DNA from: Ovis canadensis
Taxonomy: Eukaryota; Chordata; Mammalia; Artiodactyla; Bovidae
Assembly (NCBI RefSeq): GCF_042477335.2
Contig: NC_091255.1
Span: forward strand, 44,184,501-44,248,500
Direction: 5' to 3'
Length of the DNA: 64,000 bases
How positions within the stretch are numbered: the first letter of the stretch is position 1; the number at the start of each line of letters is the position of its first letter. The notes below the pieces were generated by a model. The model ran no database searches, was not told the DNA's origin, and was given only the letters and a program-made list of their open reading frames with translations. The position numbers and the translations under genes are program-made. Shown one piece after another: positions 30,991-42,900 of this stretch.

Positions 30991-33640
30991 TCCAGAGCAC
31001 TCCTCCTCACCTTCCTGGGAGACCCTCGCATAACTATGGCCCCCACAAAAGGAACCAAGGGGTCCTCAAGAAGCGTGAGCCTGGGGCTGGGCTGCTGCTC
31101 CCACTCAGAGTGGGTCTCTGGGCCTTGCTCCAAATAGGGGCCAATGGGCCAGGACTCCTTACTCCAGCCAGGCCCAGCTCCCTACCCCCTCCCCAGCAGC
31201 CAGTTGTCATGAAGTCATTGCCACTTTCCCCAGCTTGCATTCCCGCCCCTGCTTCTGTGCTGACATCTCATTTGGCAAAGAGGTTGGAAAAGCCGCTGAC
31301 TCTTCCAGACCTTGAGTTCATTGACTGGTCAGGGCCCATCGGCCACAGGCTGACCATGTGGGCAGAGGGGGTTTGCAGAGTGAGGGAGCGCCCTCCTGGC
31401 TTTCATCCTATGCCTTAAGCTAAGCCCAGCCAAGACCCTCCTCCAACACACATCAGCCTCCATATCTGGACCTACACTTGACCCCGCACACTCCACACTT
31501 GGCACACACACTATCTCCTGTCCACCCCTATGTGAATAGTCCTACACACACGCCAGGACGTACACATCCTTCTGTGCACATGGTTCATAGAGCCACCGGC
31601 CCACCAGGTATACTCCCACACACAGCTGCAGACATACCTGCATGCTCGCACAGGCAGTGTGCGCACGGCACTTCCACACACATGGCCTGCATGTCTGGCC
31701 AGCACTGGCTACCCATGGCCACTAAGCCTTGCCCGACTCCACCAGCCTCCACTCTGGGTTTCATGGGGCAAGGGGACACTCTCAGGCTGAGCCCAACCCA
31801 GAATGGAGGAGCTCTGTCCCAGAACATGAACCCAGGTAGCCAGACCCCTTCATTTTCACTTGTGAAAATTGTGATCCAGAAAGGGCAAGGAAGAGTGAAG
31901 TCACACAGCCAAATTTCTTCCAGGTGCTTCCATGTGTGTGTGAGCATGGCAGCAAAGGAAGGAGGCGTCCAAACCCTGCTTGGGATGCTACACTCACCTG
32001 GCCTTGGTCACCTGCAGCAAATGCTCAGCCTCAGGCCACAGTCCCCGAGCGCCCTCAGCCTGGCGCTCTCACTCCCTGACCCAGTCACCCGCTCTGAGAC
32101 CCAAGAGCCTCAGCAGTTGCCTGGACTATGGCTCCATCAAGGGACCCCAGGCTCCAGGGAGTCAGTGACTCTGTTCCCTAGAGTACTGCTCCAAAAGGGG
32201 TAAGGGTTTCTGCCTGGAATGGTGCCTGGCACCTAACAAGTGCTCAGCCAGCACGTGTTGAATGCGAAGGCCAGTCTCCCCATCCCCAGCCTCCTTTTCC
32301 AGTGGCTCCTCAGGGTCAAAATTAGGAGGTCTGACGTCCAGGTGCTTCCCTGTCAGCCAAGAGCAGGGAATCTTCCATGAATGGCTGTGTGACTGGAATC
32401 CCTCTGAGCTTCAGCTGCCATCTAGCAAGGAGAGGCCTCTGCTAAGGAAAATGCTGTTTGTCTTGTGTGATTCCAGAAACCATTTGGCCGGGGTGGGGGT
32501 GGGGGTGGGGGTGGGGTTGGGGTGCGGATCCCATCACCCGTGCTGCCTCCTTCCCACTGACTTTGAAGAGGGCACTCCTGTGGGCAGATCCAAGCCCGCA
32601 AAAGGGAGCCTTACAATACAGGAGAGTCCTATATTGTAAATAAAACTACCACCCAGAAGAGACCAACATTTTCAACCTTGGAAGCAAGGGAACAGGCGTC
32701 GTTGAGCCTTTCTCCCACCTTCCCCTCAATTCATGCCTGGCTGGGTCTACCCAAGGGAGCCTGGGGCTCCTAACTCAGGGCCAACATCCTGCTTCCTGCA
32801 GCCCTGAGGTGAGGCCTGGGCACACAGAAGGTATTTGTTCACAGTGCAAGGTGAGGAGATACTAATCGCTGAATCGCTGGGCTCCAGCTGGAGGTCAGGA
32901 GGTAAGGCAACCCGTGGTTATAAATAACCTCACTGGCCAGCTGCGGAGGGCCGGACTGGACCCGCACCTCGCCCCAGCCTGCCACAAGGCTGTGATTGAT
33001 TGCTGTCCCCATCCCGGCTATGGTGACCTGAGCCCCTAGAGCCCTGGTGCAGTGACCTCTGGGGGCTAAGTACAGGTCACTGAGGCCCCTCGGCTTCCCT
33101 TGACCTTGAGTGAAGGCCAAGCAGATGTCCTGCGCCTTGTTCTCTGCTGGAAGCTGGGACAGAGGTAGTGAAGTGTGAGACCCGCCTGCTAGGCTGCCCT
33201 CTGCAGGAATGGGAGGGCGCCAAGAGGCTGCCAGACAGGACTCGGGGACCTAGCGGCCTGTGCTGCTGAGCTCTGCCCTCCCACATCAAGCCTGCCTCCT
33301 CCCCACAGCCCTCAGCCCCAGCCCTGCTTCATAGCTGGTGGCTGGTAGCAGGGAGGCCCAGAGTAAGCCAGCCAGGGGGGCACATCCTGTAACCGCCCCC
33401 AGACTCCTGCTTCTAGGTCCTAAACAGTGATGATGAGATTTACTCTGGGAATTGATCCCAGAGCTCTAGGCTTGATGGAAACAGAATCTCCAAGCCTGGG
33501 GGTTGAGTGTCTCCAAGACTGGGGAAGAACTCTGGAACTCACGAGGGACCCTAGACACTTGTACTCCAGCCTCCCTTTGGACAAAAAGGAGAGTTGGATT
33601 TAACTCACTCCAGGATGCATGCCTTCCCCCCCACCCCCAA
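30991..33640. other. Intergenic, GC-moderate; longest open frame is unsupported
   Basis: Contains a CA-rich degenerate stretch (31440-31660) and the G-run array at 32490. A 241-codon plus-strand open frame at 31478-32203 shows no known domain, no splice context and a composition matching the surrounding CA/CT-rich DNA, so it is not called a gene. Confidence 0.5.
32490..32523 (+). repeat. (GGGGGT)n array, G-quadruplex motif
   Basis: Six runs of four to five G separated by T or TT. This satisfies the G3+N1-7 quadruplex pattern with loops of one or two bases, which is predicted to be very stable. Confidence 0.85.
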
Positions 33641-33644
33641 CCCG

Positions 33645-34085
33645 TTAATACTTTTATTGGAGTTAAACATACACACAGAATATTGTAAAATTCGAAAGTG
33701 TACAACTGGTTAAATTTGCACAAACTGAGCATGCCTATGGAACCAGCACTCGGGTCAAAAAATAGCTTCTCACCAGAAGCCCCTTCTGGACAACTTCACT
33801 TACTACCCGAGGTTAGACTAACCCCCAAGCTCTGCTTCTAAACTGTACAGGTTGCCTGTAAATGGAGCCATATAGCATGAGCTCTCTTGTGTCTAGTTTC
33901 TTTTGCCTGATATTATATTTTATTTAAGTCTATTTAAGTCCTTGTGGGTGGTAGCATGACACCACCGAGTGACTCCATCTTAGGTTTTCACCCATTCTAC
34001 GGCTGGGGAACGTTTAGCTAGGTTCCAGCTTCTGGCTGCCATGAACACTCTCGTCTTGATCTATTGTGACTACAGGGCCGCATCT
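33645..34085 (-). repeat. L1M LINE 3'-end relic, reverse
   Basis: ttttattggagttaaacata, ggttgcctgtaaatggagcc, ttgtgtctagtttcttttg and cttctggctgccatgaacac follow the reverse 3' end of old L1 in order. Confidence 0.7.
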
Positions 34086-34779
34086 CTTGTTGGCTGTGTG
34101 TCCCTAGCAGAGATTGCAGGCGAAGGGATGTGTGTCCCCATCATGAGCTTTGGAAGACACAGAAAGTGTTTACTTTTTATTTAACATTTTAATAATGATT
34201 TTTCAAGGTTAGTCTTTGGTTTTTGTTTTAAATATTGAGGGATATACCTTATATTTTAAAATTGGAAAATACAGAAATGTAGAAAAGAAAATATCATTCA
34301 GGGCTACTACTTAGAGTCAACCATTCAACCAATAGTCCGTGTATGTTCCCTAAGAACCTCTTCTCTGCCAGGCCCTAGAGCAGGGACCTAGGTCTTCTCA
34401 ATGGAGCTTAGGGTCTGGGACCAGGTCAGCAGTAGTGCTTCCAGGGGAGAGACCAGGGGCCTCAGTAGGCTCGCTGGTCTCCTCTTTCCATGGTCTTCCC
34501 CCTCCACAACCATCCTTCACCTATCACGGCCACTCTTGGTTATCATCCAAACAGACCAGCCAGCTTGCTGTGCAAACAGGACTCCAGATGGAACCCTGAG
34601 AGCTCATAGTGGGAAGTCAGGATGGCAGTTACACAGTTAATTGTAGTCATGCAAGAAGAGGAGAGGGCTGTGGAGAGAAGCCGGGGATTTGAGGGCATCC
34701 TGGGCTGACTCGCCCAGGATCTCAAAGAAAGAGCCTTGGGGGATCCTGGAGAGGAAGTGGGGCCAGAGGAGACACATCC

Positions 34780-35800
34780 AGACTTCGGGCTTTATCCTGA
34801 GGACGACAGAAAGAACTTAAACAGGGGCGGGGAGCAGGCCTGATGTGCTTGTTAGCAACCACTCTGGATTCCTGTGGAAGTTTTGAGGCTTTGAGCTGAT
34901 GAGCAAGCAGACAGTTGAGCTGGACAACAAGGGGACTGAGAAGATGTTTCAGAGGTGACCTGAAGGATCTGAGGCCTGGCTGGCTCTAAGGCTTGGGGGA
35001 GGAGGAATTTTCAGCATCAAGGTGGAATTTTACATTTGCAAGAGGGTGTGACTGGCTCTTTTGAAGTTTTGATCAATTTCCCATCTTTAGCAGGTTCTAC
35101 TTTGGTCTAAGAACTTCTGAGAGCCAAGTGGTTGAACCTGATGAGGAAGACGGCCTGAGCCAGCTCTAAGGGACTCTGAGGTGAGAGATCACTATTAGTT
35201 TATTTGACAAATATTACAAAGTACCTACCAGTCTGGGAGTTGTTCCAGATGCTGGAGATACATTGGTGGCAAAGTAATTCTCATGGGAAAGTCTTACATT
35301 TAAATATATATATGAACCAGTAAAAAGTACTAAGAAAAACTAAGCTGGGTAAGGGGGTAGTGAGTGGCGGTGGTAGAGGGCGGTTGGGGAAGGCCTGCCT
35401 GAGGTGACATCCTAACTGAGACCTGAAGAGAATGAGGGGGTATGGTGGAGGAAAGTGGTCGGCAGGTGGAGGCCACGGCAGATGCAGAGGCCCGAGGCAG
35501 TCATAACCTGCTGAGTCGGGGGGCACAGAGGAGGCCCGTGTGAGTGGCCCAGAGCAAGGATGAGAGCGGGAGGCAGGCTGAACAGGACTGAGGGAAGGCC
35601 TTTGCGTTCTAGGGTTTGTGACGGGATGGCTTGATGTGTTTTAGAAGCGTTGATCTGGCTGTTCTGAAGAGAACAGACAGTAGAGGCAAGAGTGGGAGGA
35701 AGTGACGGCCTGGACCCGGGGGAGACGGTCAGGGTGGGGGAAGGGTGGTCCGTGTGTCCATCATGAGGGTGAATGGGCCCCAGCGTTTGCTGATGGGCAG
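34780..35800 (-). repeat. L2 LINE relics, reverse (patchy)
   Basis: L2 reverse words occur at 35195-35290 (gttccagatgctggagatac), 35400-35470 (cctaactgagacctgaagag) and 35560-35700 (gatctggctgttctgaagag). Gaps between the patches are unassigned. Confidence 0.6.
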
Positions 35801-36239
35801 AAGAGGCGGTGAGAGGAAGCGGGGAAGCAAGGCGGGCTCCTGGAGCTGCCCGCTCACCAAGCTGCGGAGTCTGGAGAGGGCTGCAGTGTCCCCGCTCCTC
35901 CCCTCCCCCCACGCCTCCCTGTGTCTTGACCCTCCTCACCTCTCCCCTTGTCTCCTACCCCCTCACCTCTTCCCTCCTCTAGTGCCTTCTCTGCCCCCTC
36001 TCCTCCACCCCTCCCCTTTCAGGAGCCCAGTGGCCTCCGGCCCACAGGCCAGAGACACCGCCCTGCAGAAGTCGCCCTTCATTCACTCCGCAGACCTGAC
36101 GACCAGCTCGGGGCCCAGAGGCTGAGAGTTGAGGAAAAAGTAGATATGGCTCCCAAGTCCCACCCGGGGGGGGCACCCCGCAAACTAGCACATCCAAAGG
36201 GCGAGCTCCTGCACTCCATCAAACCTGCGGCTCTTCCAG

Positions 36240-36455
36240 TCTTCCCACAACAGGGCTAGTTACATCAGCCTCCTTCCATATGATCAGGCTGCCAGCTCTC
36301 ACCCAACATCCAGTCTATCAGAAAATGCCATCAGCTCTGCCTCAGAATCTCAGCCCCCCAGCTCATTGCTTCAACCCAATCTAAGCCAAAGTCATCGCTC
36401 TTTGGATTCTTATAATGGTATCTACTCATCCCCTTCATTCTATTCCTGATATAAT
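36240..36455 (+). repeat. Possible L2 fragment, forward
   Basis: acccaacatccagtctatca and gctctgcctcagaatctcag resemble the forward L2 3' region. Weak. Confidence 0.4.
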
Positions 36456-36469
36456 GATTTTTTGTGGAG

Positions 36470-37500
36470 GGGCAAAAATGTGTATTTTAAATCTTACAAT
36501 AAACAAACATACTTCTTAAGTGAAGATTTCCCCATATTTCCAAGTAAGGTAATGTTGAACATACCTTATAATGAATTTTACATTTGGCTTCATTTTTTGG
36601 TAAATACAGTTGTGAAAATTGAGTCAGACTCTTTCTTTTAAAAATTTCTCCCTTTAACATGCACCCCTTGCTCAAGACAAAATTGAACACTAAGAAGACA
36701 TCAACATCCAGGAAGATAACCTGCATTTGTTTCTTTCGTTTGAAGTTCTAATGTCAAGATAAGGTCTTAAAATAATCCTTTCACAAGAATGAGGCAGCTT
36801 TACGCTGTAAAAATGTGAGCTATTTGTCAAAGGTTATGCTCTTCTGTCCTCATCTGCTGTGACCACCTGTCAGCATCTTCTTTAAAGATCATTTTTTTCT
36901 TCCTGGTGACACCTACATGCGGCTCACTGGCTGTTCAGCTCAGCTTACAGCCCAAATGTAAGCTTACATTCCCGAGCAAGAGCTCCGCGGTGGTTTCACA
37001 GGCCTGCACGGTGCTGAGCTAGCCCTAGTGTTTTCTGTGCATCTCTGCAAATCTTGGAGGGGCAACACTGAAACTCATCTCAGTCGTTTTTGTGTTTACC
37101 GCAGGTCTCACAGCACCCACCAGGCTGGTTGCAGCGCTTTTTCAAGGAAGGGATGCTGAGGTTAACATGAACACCAAACCGTAGGAGGCAGAGGGGAGGG
37201 TCTATATCCATAGCATGGTAAAAGCTTAGATCCATCATTGCACTTACACTGGCAGAGCCTGTCCTTGCCTCCTGGGAAGTCCAAGGCAGAATTCAGGTAT
37301 GAGTCTACCGTGTGAATGCCCTTCCAGATGGCCTTCAGGGTGACCCTTCCGTCGGCGGTCTGGGCCTGCTCCTGGCACGTGAAAGTGGCAGCCAGGGGGA
37401 GGAGGAGGAGGACATGCACTGGGCTGTGCTGGGCTGACCCCCACGAGCCACTGTGGGTGCCCTAGGCAGTCTCTCTGGCCGGCTCCGTGGTGGCCCACCC
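36470..37500 (-). pseudogene. PLA2G12A: PLA2G12A processed pseudogene (secreted phospholipase A2 group XIIA)
   Basis: On the minus strand a protein-like segment LLLLPLAATFTCQEQAQ leads into QCKCNDGSKLLPCYGYRPSP (about 37419-37190), then after a frameshift FGVHVNLSIPSLKKRCNQ and CCETCGKHKND (about 37180-37083). It closes with CHQEEKNDL and TAA at 36882-36884. This follows PLA2G12A from signal peptide to C-terminus with no introns, so it is a retrocopy. The parent enzyme is a secreted, calcium-dependent phospholipase. Damage seen: probable loss of the start codon near 37457, a net deletion of about 11 bases near 37185 that removes the calcium-loop Asn-Gly-Cys-Gly stretch and shifts the frame, Pro-Gly in place of the catalytic His-Asp, a Cys-to-stop change at about 37080, and further stops. 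The 3' UTR probably continues to about 36470. The identification is from memory of the family, but the match is extensive. Confidence 0.85.
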
Positions 37501-37636
37501 CATGCCCAGACACACACACACCTCCCCAACTCCCCCACCCTCCCCACTCTGGGCTGATGGCTGATTCCAGAACTGGGGCAGGAAGTACACAAGATGAGTC
37601 TGGAGCATCTTGTACCAGAGACAAAGGCAGTGCTAA

Positions 37637-39470
37637 AAAAAAATGATGCGGGTATGTCAAAGGGCCACAGGAGTCAGTGAGGGAGCTCCCCATTTTAGCA
37701 ACAGAATAAAATATTATTGGATTATAACCCAAATGTAAAATAAATATCTGTGAGTCCATTATAAATGTGTTGAGTAAATCAATAAATGGGGGAAAAGAAA
37801 TCAATCTTTCATGCAGAAGAATTCCAAATAATGTTGATACTTCACCCTAAATGGGGGAGGGGGAGCATCACTTTCACCCAAATGTGGGCAGCACACACTT
37901 CAAGAAGGGAAGTGGGAGTAGCTTTCCAGTAGAGAAACCTAACAAATACTGCCTCGGCCAGGTGATCAAGATCAACATCCAGAGCCATAACTCATGCTAA
38001 TAAAATGTACCCTCGAGATGATCTGTGATGAAAATTGCACTTTATCTCTGTGATCTTGCTCCTGAAAACCCATAGCTCCAGACTGATCATGAGAAAATAT
38101 TAGGCAAATTCCAACCCAATATACTTGACTGACCAGGACCTCCTAGTTTTGTAAAGGTCATCAAAAACAAAGAAAATCTAAGAAACTGTCACAGCCAAGA
38201 GAAGCCTAAGGAGACAAGCACAAATGTGGCATCCTGGAGCAGAAAGTGAAACTTAGGTAAACTAAGGGAATCTGAATAAACAGTAGACTTTAGTTAACAA
38301 TAATATTGGTTCATTAATCAAGGGTTGCAAATGCACCATTCTAATCTAAGACATCAAATCTAACCACGATGGTATGATCACTCATCTAGAGCCAGACATC
38401 CTGGAGTGCAAAGTCAAGTGGGACTTAGGAAGTATCACTACAAACAAAGCTAATAGAGGTAATCAAATTCCAGCTGGGCTATTTCAAATCCTTAAAAATG
38501 ATGCTGTTAAGGTGCTGCACTCAATATGCCAACAAATGTGAAAAACTCAGCAGTGGCCACAGGACTGAAAAGTCAGTTTTCATTCCAATCCCAAAGAAAG
38601 GCAATGCCAAAGAATGTTCGAACTACCACACAATTGTACTCATCTCCTATGCTAGCAGAGTAATGCTCAAAATTCTCCAAAGTAGGCTTCAATAGTACAT
38701 GAACTGAGAACTTCCAGATGTTCAAGTTAGATTTAGAAAAGACAGAGGAACCAGAGGTCAAATTGCTAACATCCATTGGATCATAGAAAAAGCAAGAGAA
38801 TTCCAGAAAAACATCTACTTCTACTTCATTGACCATGCTAAAGCCTTTGACTGTGTGGATCACAACAATCTGTGAAAAGTTCTTAAAGAGATGGGAATAC
38901 CAGATCACCTTAGCTGCCTCCTGAGAAATCTGTATGTAGGTCAAGAAGCAACAGTTAGAACTGGACATGGAACAACAGACCAATTCCAAATGGGGAAAGG
39001 AGTACGTCAAGGCTGTATATGGTCACCTTGTTTATTTAACTTATATGCAGAGTACATCATGAGAAATGCTGGACTGGCTGAAGCACAAGCTGGAATCAAG
39101 ATTGCTGGGAGAAACATCAATAACCTCAGATATGCAGATGACGTCACCCTTATGGCAGAAAGTGAAGAACTAAAGAGCCTCTTGATGAGAGTGAAAGAGG
39201 AGAGTGAAAAAGCTGGCTTAAAACTCAACATTCAAAAAACTAAGATTATGGCATCTGGTCCCATCACTTCATGGTGAATAGACAGGCGTGCTGCAGTCCA
39301 TGGGGTTGCAAAGAGTCAGACATGACTGAGTGACTGAACTGAACTGAATCTAAGACATTAATAACAGGAGAAATTGTGTATGGGGTGGAGCATGGGATTT
39401 GGGGGAACTCTCTGTACTATTTTAATTTTTCTATAAATCTAAAACTGCTCTAAAAATAAAATCTATGAAT
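37637..39470 (+). repeat. Old L1 LINE 3' end, split by BovB
   Basis: L1 3' words include gagggagctccccattttag, caggacctcctagttttgt and caaatgcaccattctaatct. After the inserted BovB it continues with aacaggagaaattgtgtatg and aaactgctctaaaaataaaa, the L1 end. Confidence 0.75.
38355..39348 (+). mobile_element. BovB LINE, reverse-transcriptase part, internally deleted
   Basis: The plus strand encodes recognisable BovB reverse-transcriptase segments: FIPIPKKGNAKECSNY, a MGIPDHLSCLLRNLYVGQ stretch, KGVRQGCIWSPCLFNLYAEY, and LRYADDVTLMAESEELKS with the catalytic YADD at 39131-39142. It is dead: frameshifts break the frame, and TGA at 38873-38875 replaces a conserved Trp codon. After the ASGPITSW segment (to 39277) it jumps to the last few dozen bases of the element, so the C-terminal part is deleted. 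It ends gactgaactgaactgaa. The 10-bp direct repeat tctaagacat (38345-38354 and 39349-39358) marks insertion into L1. Confidence 0.92.
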
Positions 39471-39481
39471 AATTACAGCTC

Positions 39482-39673
39482 CTGAGACTTCCCTGGTGGT
39501 CCAGTGGTTAAGACTTTGCCTTCCAATGTAGGAGATGTGGGTTCAGTTCCTTGGCAGGGAGCAGAGATCCCATATGCCTCGTGGCCAAAACTCCCAGAAA
39601 GATAAAACAGAAGCAGTATTGTAACAAATTCAATAAAGGTTTTAGAAATGGTCCACATCAAAAAAAAAAAAAA
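39482..39673 (+). mobile_element. tRNA-Glu-type SINE with target-site duplication
   Basis: gacttccctggtggtccagt head and an A15-type tail at 39660-39673. A perfect 11-bp duplication aattacagctc lies at 39471-39481 and 39674-39684. Confidence 0.92.
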
Positions 39674-39689
39674 AATTACAGCTCTCCAG

Positions 39690-40900
39690 TGCCCTGTATC
39701 TCTTCTCCTTGCCCTCTCCCCATCACGCTTATCAACGTTTAACATGCTACAAGTTGAACTTAGGTGTTTGTTATTGTCTGTTAACTCTCAAGAATCTAAG
39801 ATCCCTAAGCATTTTGTCACTTCACTATTATAATCCCAGCACCCCGAGCAATCTGACAAATACAGATACTAGGTGTTCAACAAGTATTTGCTGAATGATA
39901 AATTTCTAAATATAATCACCGTTAGTTTTTCCAGTGTTTTCTCTGCCTAAATACACTTAGTATTGTTCAAAATAAACACAAGGTCATAATGGTTTGCTAG
40001 TCTGCTACCTTCCCTGGATAGCTCCTGGTTACTTTTCCTTGCTATTTTTCTTTTACAGCATCATTTTTTAGAAGGTGCTGATGTGTGCAGGCCTAGCGTG
40101 AAGCAAATGGCTGTGATTCACGAGGCAAGTCTTTGGGGCTCCTCTTTCTGTCGGCTCCACCATGCTCATGTGGGCAGGAAGGATGGAGCTGCGCCAGGGC
40201 CGCCCTCTGACATCAGATCCGTGGGCACTAGATACTGCTTGATGGTAAACTGGGCACGTCAGAACCCAAGGATTAAACAGCTTCCAAAATCCACTGGCTT
40301 GTCTGTGACCAACCAGAGGGCTGGGGCACATGCCTAGAACTTTTGCCAGCTCAGGAATAGTGGAAAACACTATCCATGCATACATTTGGGAGAACTGGAG
40401 CCAGGCCTCCCACAATCAGCCACAACCCACACCCAGGGCTGATGGTTACAGCCTCAAGTGCTCTGGAGAGCTGAGCTCCTGAGGGGTGGGCATGGGACTG
40501 GCAGACCTGCTCTCCAGGCACCTGGGTGGGGGCTCGGGAACCTGCCCCGCTGGCTGTTTTCCTAGTGGGAAGAGGGCAGCCTGGGCATGCTTCTGGGGAA
40601 CCCAGTCGGTTGGGGGAGGAAACACTATGGTGTGGGGGGGGGGGTGGGAGGGTGACAAGGAGCAAGGGGTACCCTTTCTCTGCACCTAGAGGCCATATGC
40701 CACTTGTCCTCCTTCCTGGCAGCAATACTGAGCCACCCAGACTTTGCTAGACATATAAGAGTGCTAAAGATAAAAATACTCAAGGACATATGCCTCTGTG
40801 AACTGCTTTGCTAAATGCGTTTTAGGAGTCCTTCAGCTTCCCTCTAAACCACAATTTCGCTCCATCCCCGCTGGCTCCACTTACAAGAAGAAGAAGGGAG
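39690..40900. other. Intergenic, no gene seen
   Basis: Unique-looking sequence with a short L2/MIR-like patch at about 39870-39900 and an 11-G run near 40636. No coding similarity was recognised. Confidence 0.5.
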
Positions 40901-40984
40901 ACTGTTATGGCCTTAGAAACCACCGTGTGATGAGGGTATGCGGATGCAAACGTGTCCTCAGTGTGCCCGCCAGAGCAGCTCCAG

Positions 40985-41295
40985 TAGACCAGCGTCCACC
41001 TGCACGTACGCGTACATGCGTGGCTGCTAGCGTGTGTGTGGACCTGGGTGCCCCATTTGTGCTTTGGTGTCTTGCATGCTTGCCTTCTTCTGCGTGAGCA
41101 CCAGTGGGTTTGCCTGGGCACCAGGGTTTGTGTGGGTGTGTCCTTGAATGTGCATGGATCTGTGCTCTTCTCCTGAGTGGTGTGCCTCTTGTGTGAGGGC
41201 GTACGTGGGGGTGTGCACGAGCGGATGTGCTCAGATTGTGAGGAGCTGAGCGCTGCATGCCTTCTGTGTGAGTTCATGCTTGTGATGTGCATGTG
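40985..41295. repeat. Degenerate GT/TG-rich tract
   Basis: Dense tgtgtg, gtgtgtgg and gcgtgtg words with interspersed variation, consistent with a decayed (GT)n microsatellite. It explains Cys/Val-rich open frames on both strands. Confidence 0.6.
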
Positions 41296-42540
41296 CAGGG
41301 GGCAAGCTTTGAGGAAAAAAGATTACCCTTGGTCCCCCGCACCTGCCCTGGCAGACATTAGCAGGACTGTTTGTTTTTATCTCTCACAGATGAGGTGCCC
41401 CTTTCTCCCCCCGACATCTTCATCTGAAGTTTCTCCAAACTGCGCCAGTTCCATTCACCTCCCATCCATCTCTTGCCTTCACTAGCTCACCAGTTTGTAG
41501 CACTCTGGACCCCTGAGAGGCTCAGGAAGGAAAGGGCCCCTGAGTCACCTATTTTTGGTAAAAGCTGCATTCAGTCCATCTCATGGAGCGTCTCCGTGTG
41601 CCTGAGCGACGAAAGGCCCCAAGAAGTCGTGAAGTAAAGGCACCTAAGGCAGCCCCGCGCCGGGCTTCCTGGTTTGGAATGACGAGTGCACACTGGGGGC
41701 ACGGGCAGCATGCTGCAGGGACGCCCTGTTTGGTGTGGGCAGTGGGCATAAGGGACACCGGCCCTCAACCCAGTCCTCCAGGACGAGAAGCAGAGTTTCT
41801 GATTCCAGGTCTGGTGCTCTGCCCCTCAGCATTTGCCCTGCCAGGCCAGGTGCCTATCCAGTCTTCAACTCCAAGAAGTCTGGCAGCAAGACCTCAAAGC
41901 ACAGTGGTCCTGCATCTTGATACCCAGCCAGGAGCGGGTAGAGAGCGGATACCTTCCTGCCAGTCCCACTCCTGATCTGATCACTGGTTCCAGAAACTAG
42001 GACAGAGTCAGGGAAGCTCCCTGCTCTTCTCTCCAGCTCCCCTGTAACACTGAAAGCAAAGTGCGCCAGTAATATGCAAACACAGCCTCTTTGTATGTTT
42101 CAAAAAAAAATTGCAGAAGTAGGATAAAACCCGAGACTCTTCCACCCTCCCCGACCCCCAATCTCAGTCTGCGGACCAGAGGTGACCCCCTAGAGTTCAA
42201 TGTCGCCTTCCGAGTTCACACTGATGGTTTTTTTAAAAACAAAGTAGAATTCTACTCTATTTTTTGTGATTTGCCCTTATTTTAATTTAATCAAATCCAC
42301 ATCAAGCCAGCTTGATCAACCCATTATTTGTTATCAGCTGCACTGACCCTAGAGTGTTGAAGTTCCCCTCATTTGCTAGATGGATCCCCACTGATAGAAG
42401 TGCTGTCTCCAAGTTTTCGCTATTTCAGAGTCAAGAATGGTGCGGCAAATACCTTTCCACAAATCTCTGGGTGAGGGCACACGCGGAAAAGATGGATTCC
42501 TGCGCCTGGCACAGAGGAATCAGAGCGGGAGAATAAAAGA

Positions 42541-42900
42541 AAAGGAAGGAGGGTGAGGTTCTGAGAGGACCCCAGGTGCCGGAGACCAGAACGCCCCCCA
42601 CTCCAAGTCCCCATCCAATTCCCCCCCGCGCGGAGCGTCTGCCGCCACCCCAGACTAGCCCTGGCGGGGATGCACTCTTTCCTCCCCGGAGCCCCGGCCC
42701 TCCGCGTTCCCGAGGTCCGGCGGCCTCTAGCCCTTGCGGCCCCCACCGGCGCAGAGCTGCTTGAGCCTCGGAGGAACCAAAAAAAGCCGGCGCGTGGTGT
42801 GCGCGCGAGCAGCGTGGGGCCCTGGCGCTGCCGTTTTTAGCGTGCCTGGAGCCCAGAATACAGACTTAGTCACCCCCAGGAAACGCGGCCATAATATTTT
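42541..42900. promoter_or_regulatory. Orphan CpG island
   Basis: By hand count about 30 CpG dinucleotides occur in 360 bp, with high GC, among surroundings with few CpGs. There is no recognised repeat and no adjacent coding exon. Mammalian CpG islands normally mark promoters or active distal elements. No TATA box or transcript support is visible here. Confidence 0.7.

Noticed and set aside
31478..32203. A 241-codon plus-strand open frame, the longest in the window
   Set aside because: It has no known domain or motif, its composition follows the local CA/CT-rich DNA, and overlapping open frames exist on the other strand. GC-rich mammalian DNA gives such frames by chance.
37244..37804. A 186-codon minus-strand open frame over the PLA2G12A copy
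   Set aside because: It runs in a different frame from the PLA2G12A similarity and starts inside L1 sequence.
38891..39277. Open reverse-transcriptase frame with YADD as a live gene
   Set aside because: It is one piece of a BovB broken by a stop, frameshifts and a 3' deletion, so it cannot encode a working enzyme.
40068..40415. A 115-codon minus-strand open frame
   Set aside because: No recognisable family, no splice or promoter support, and a competing frame on the other strand.
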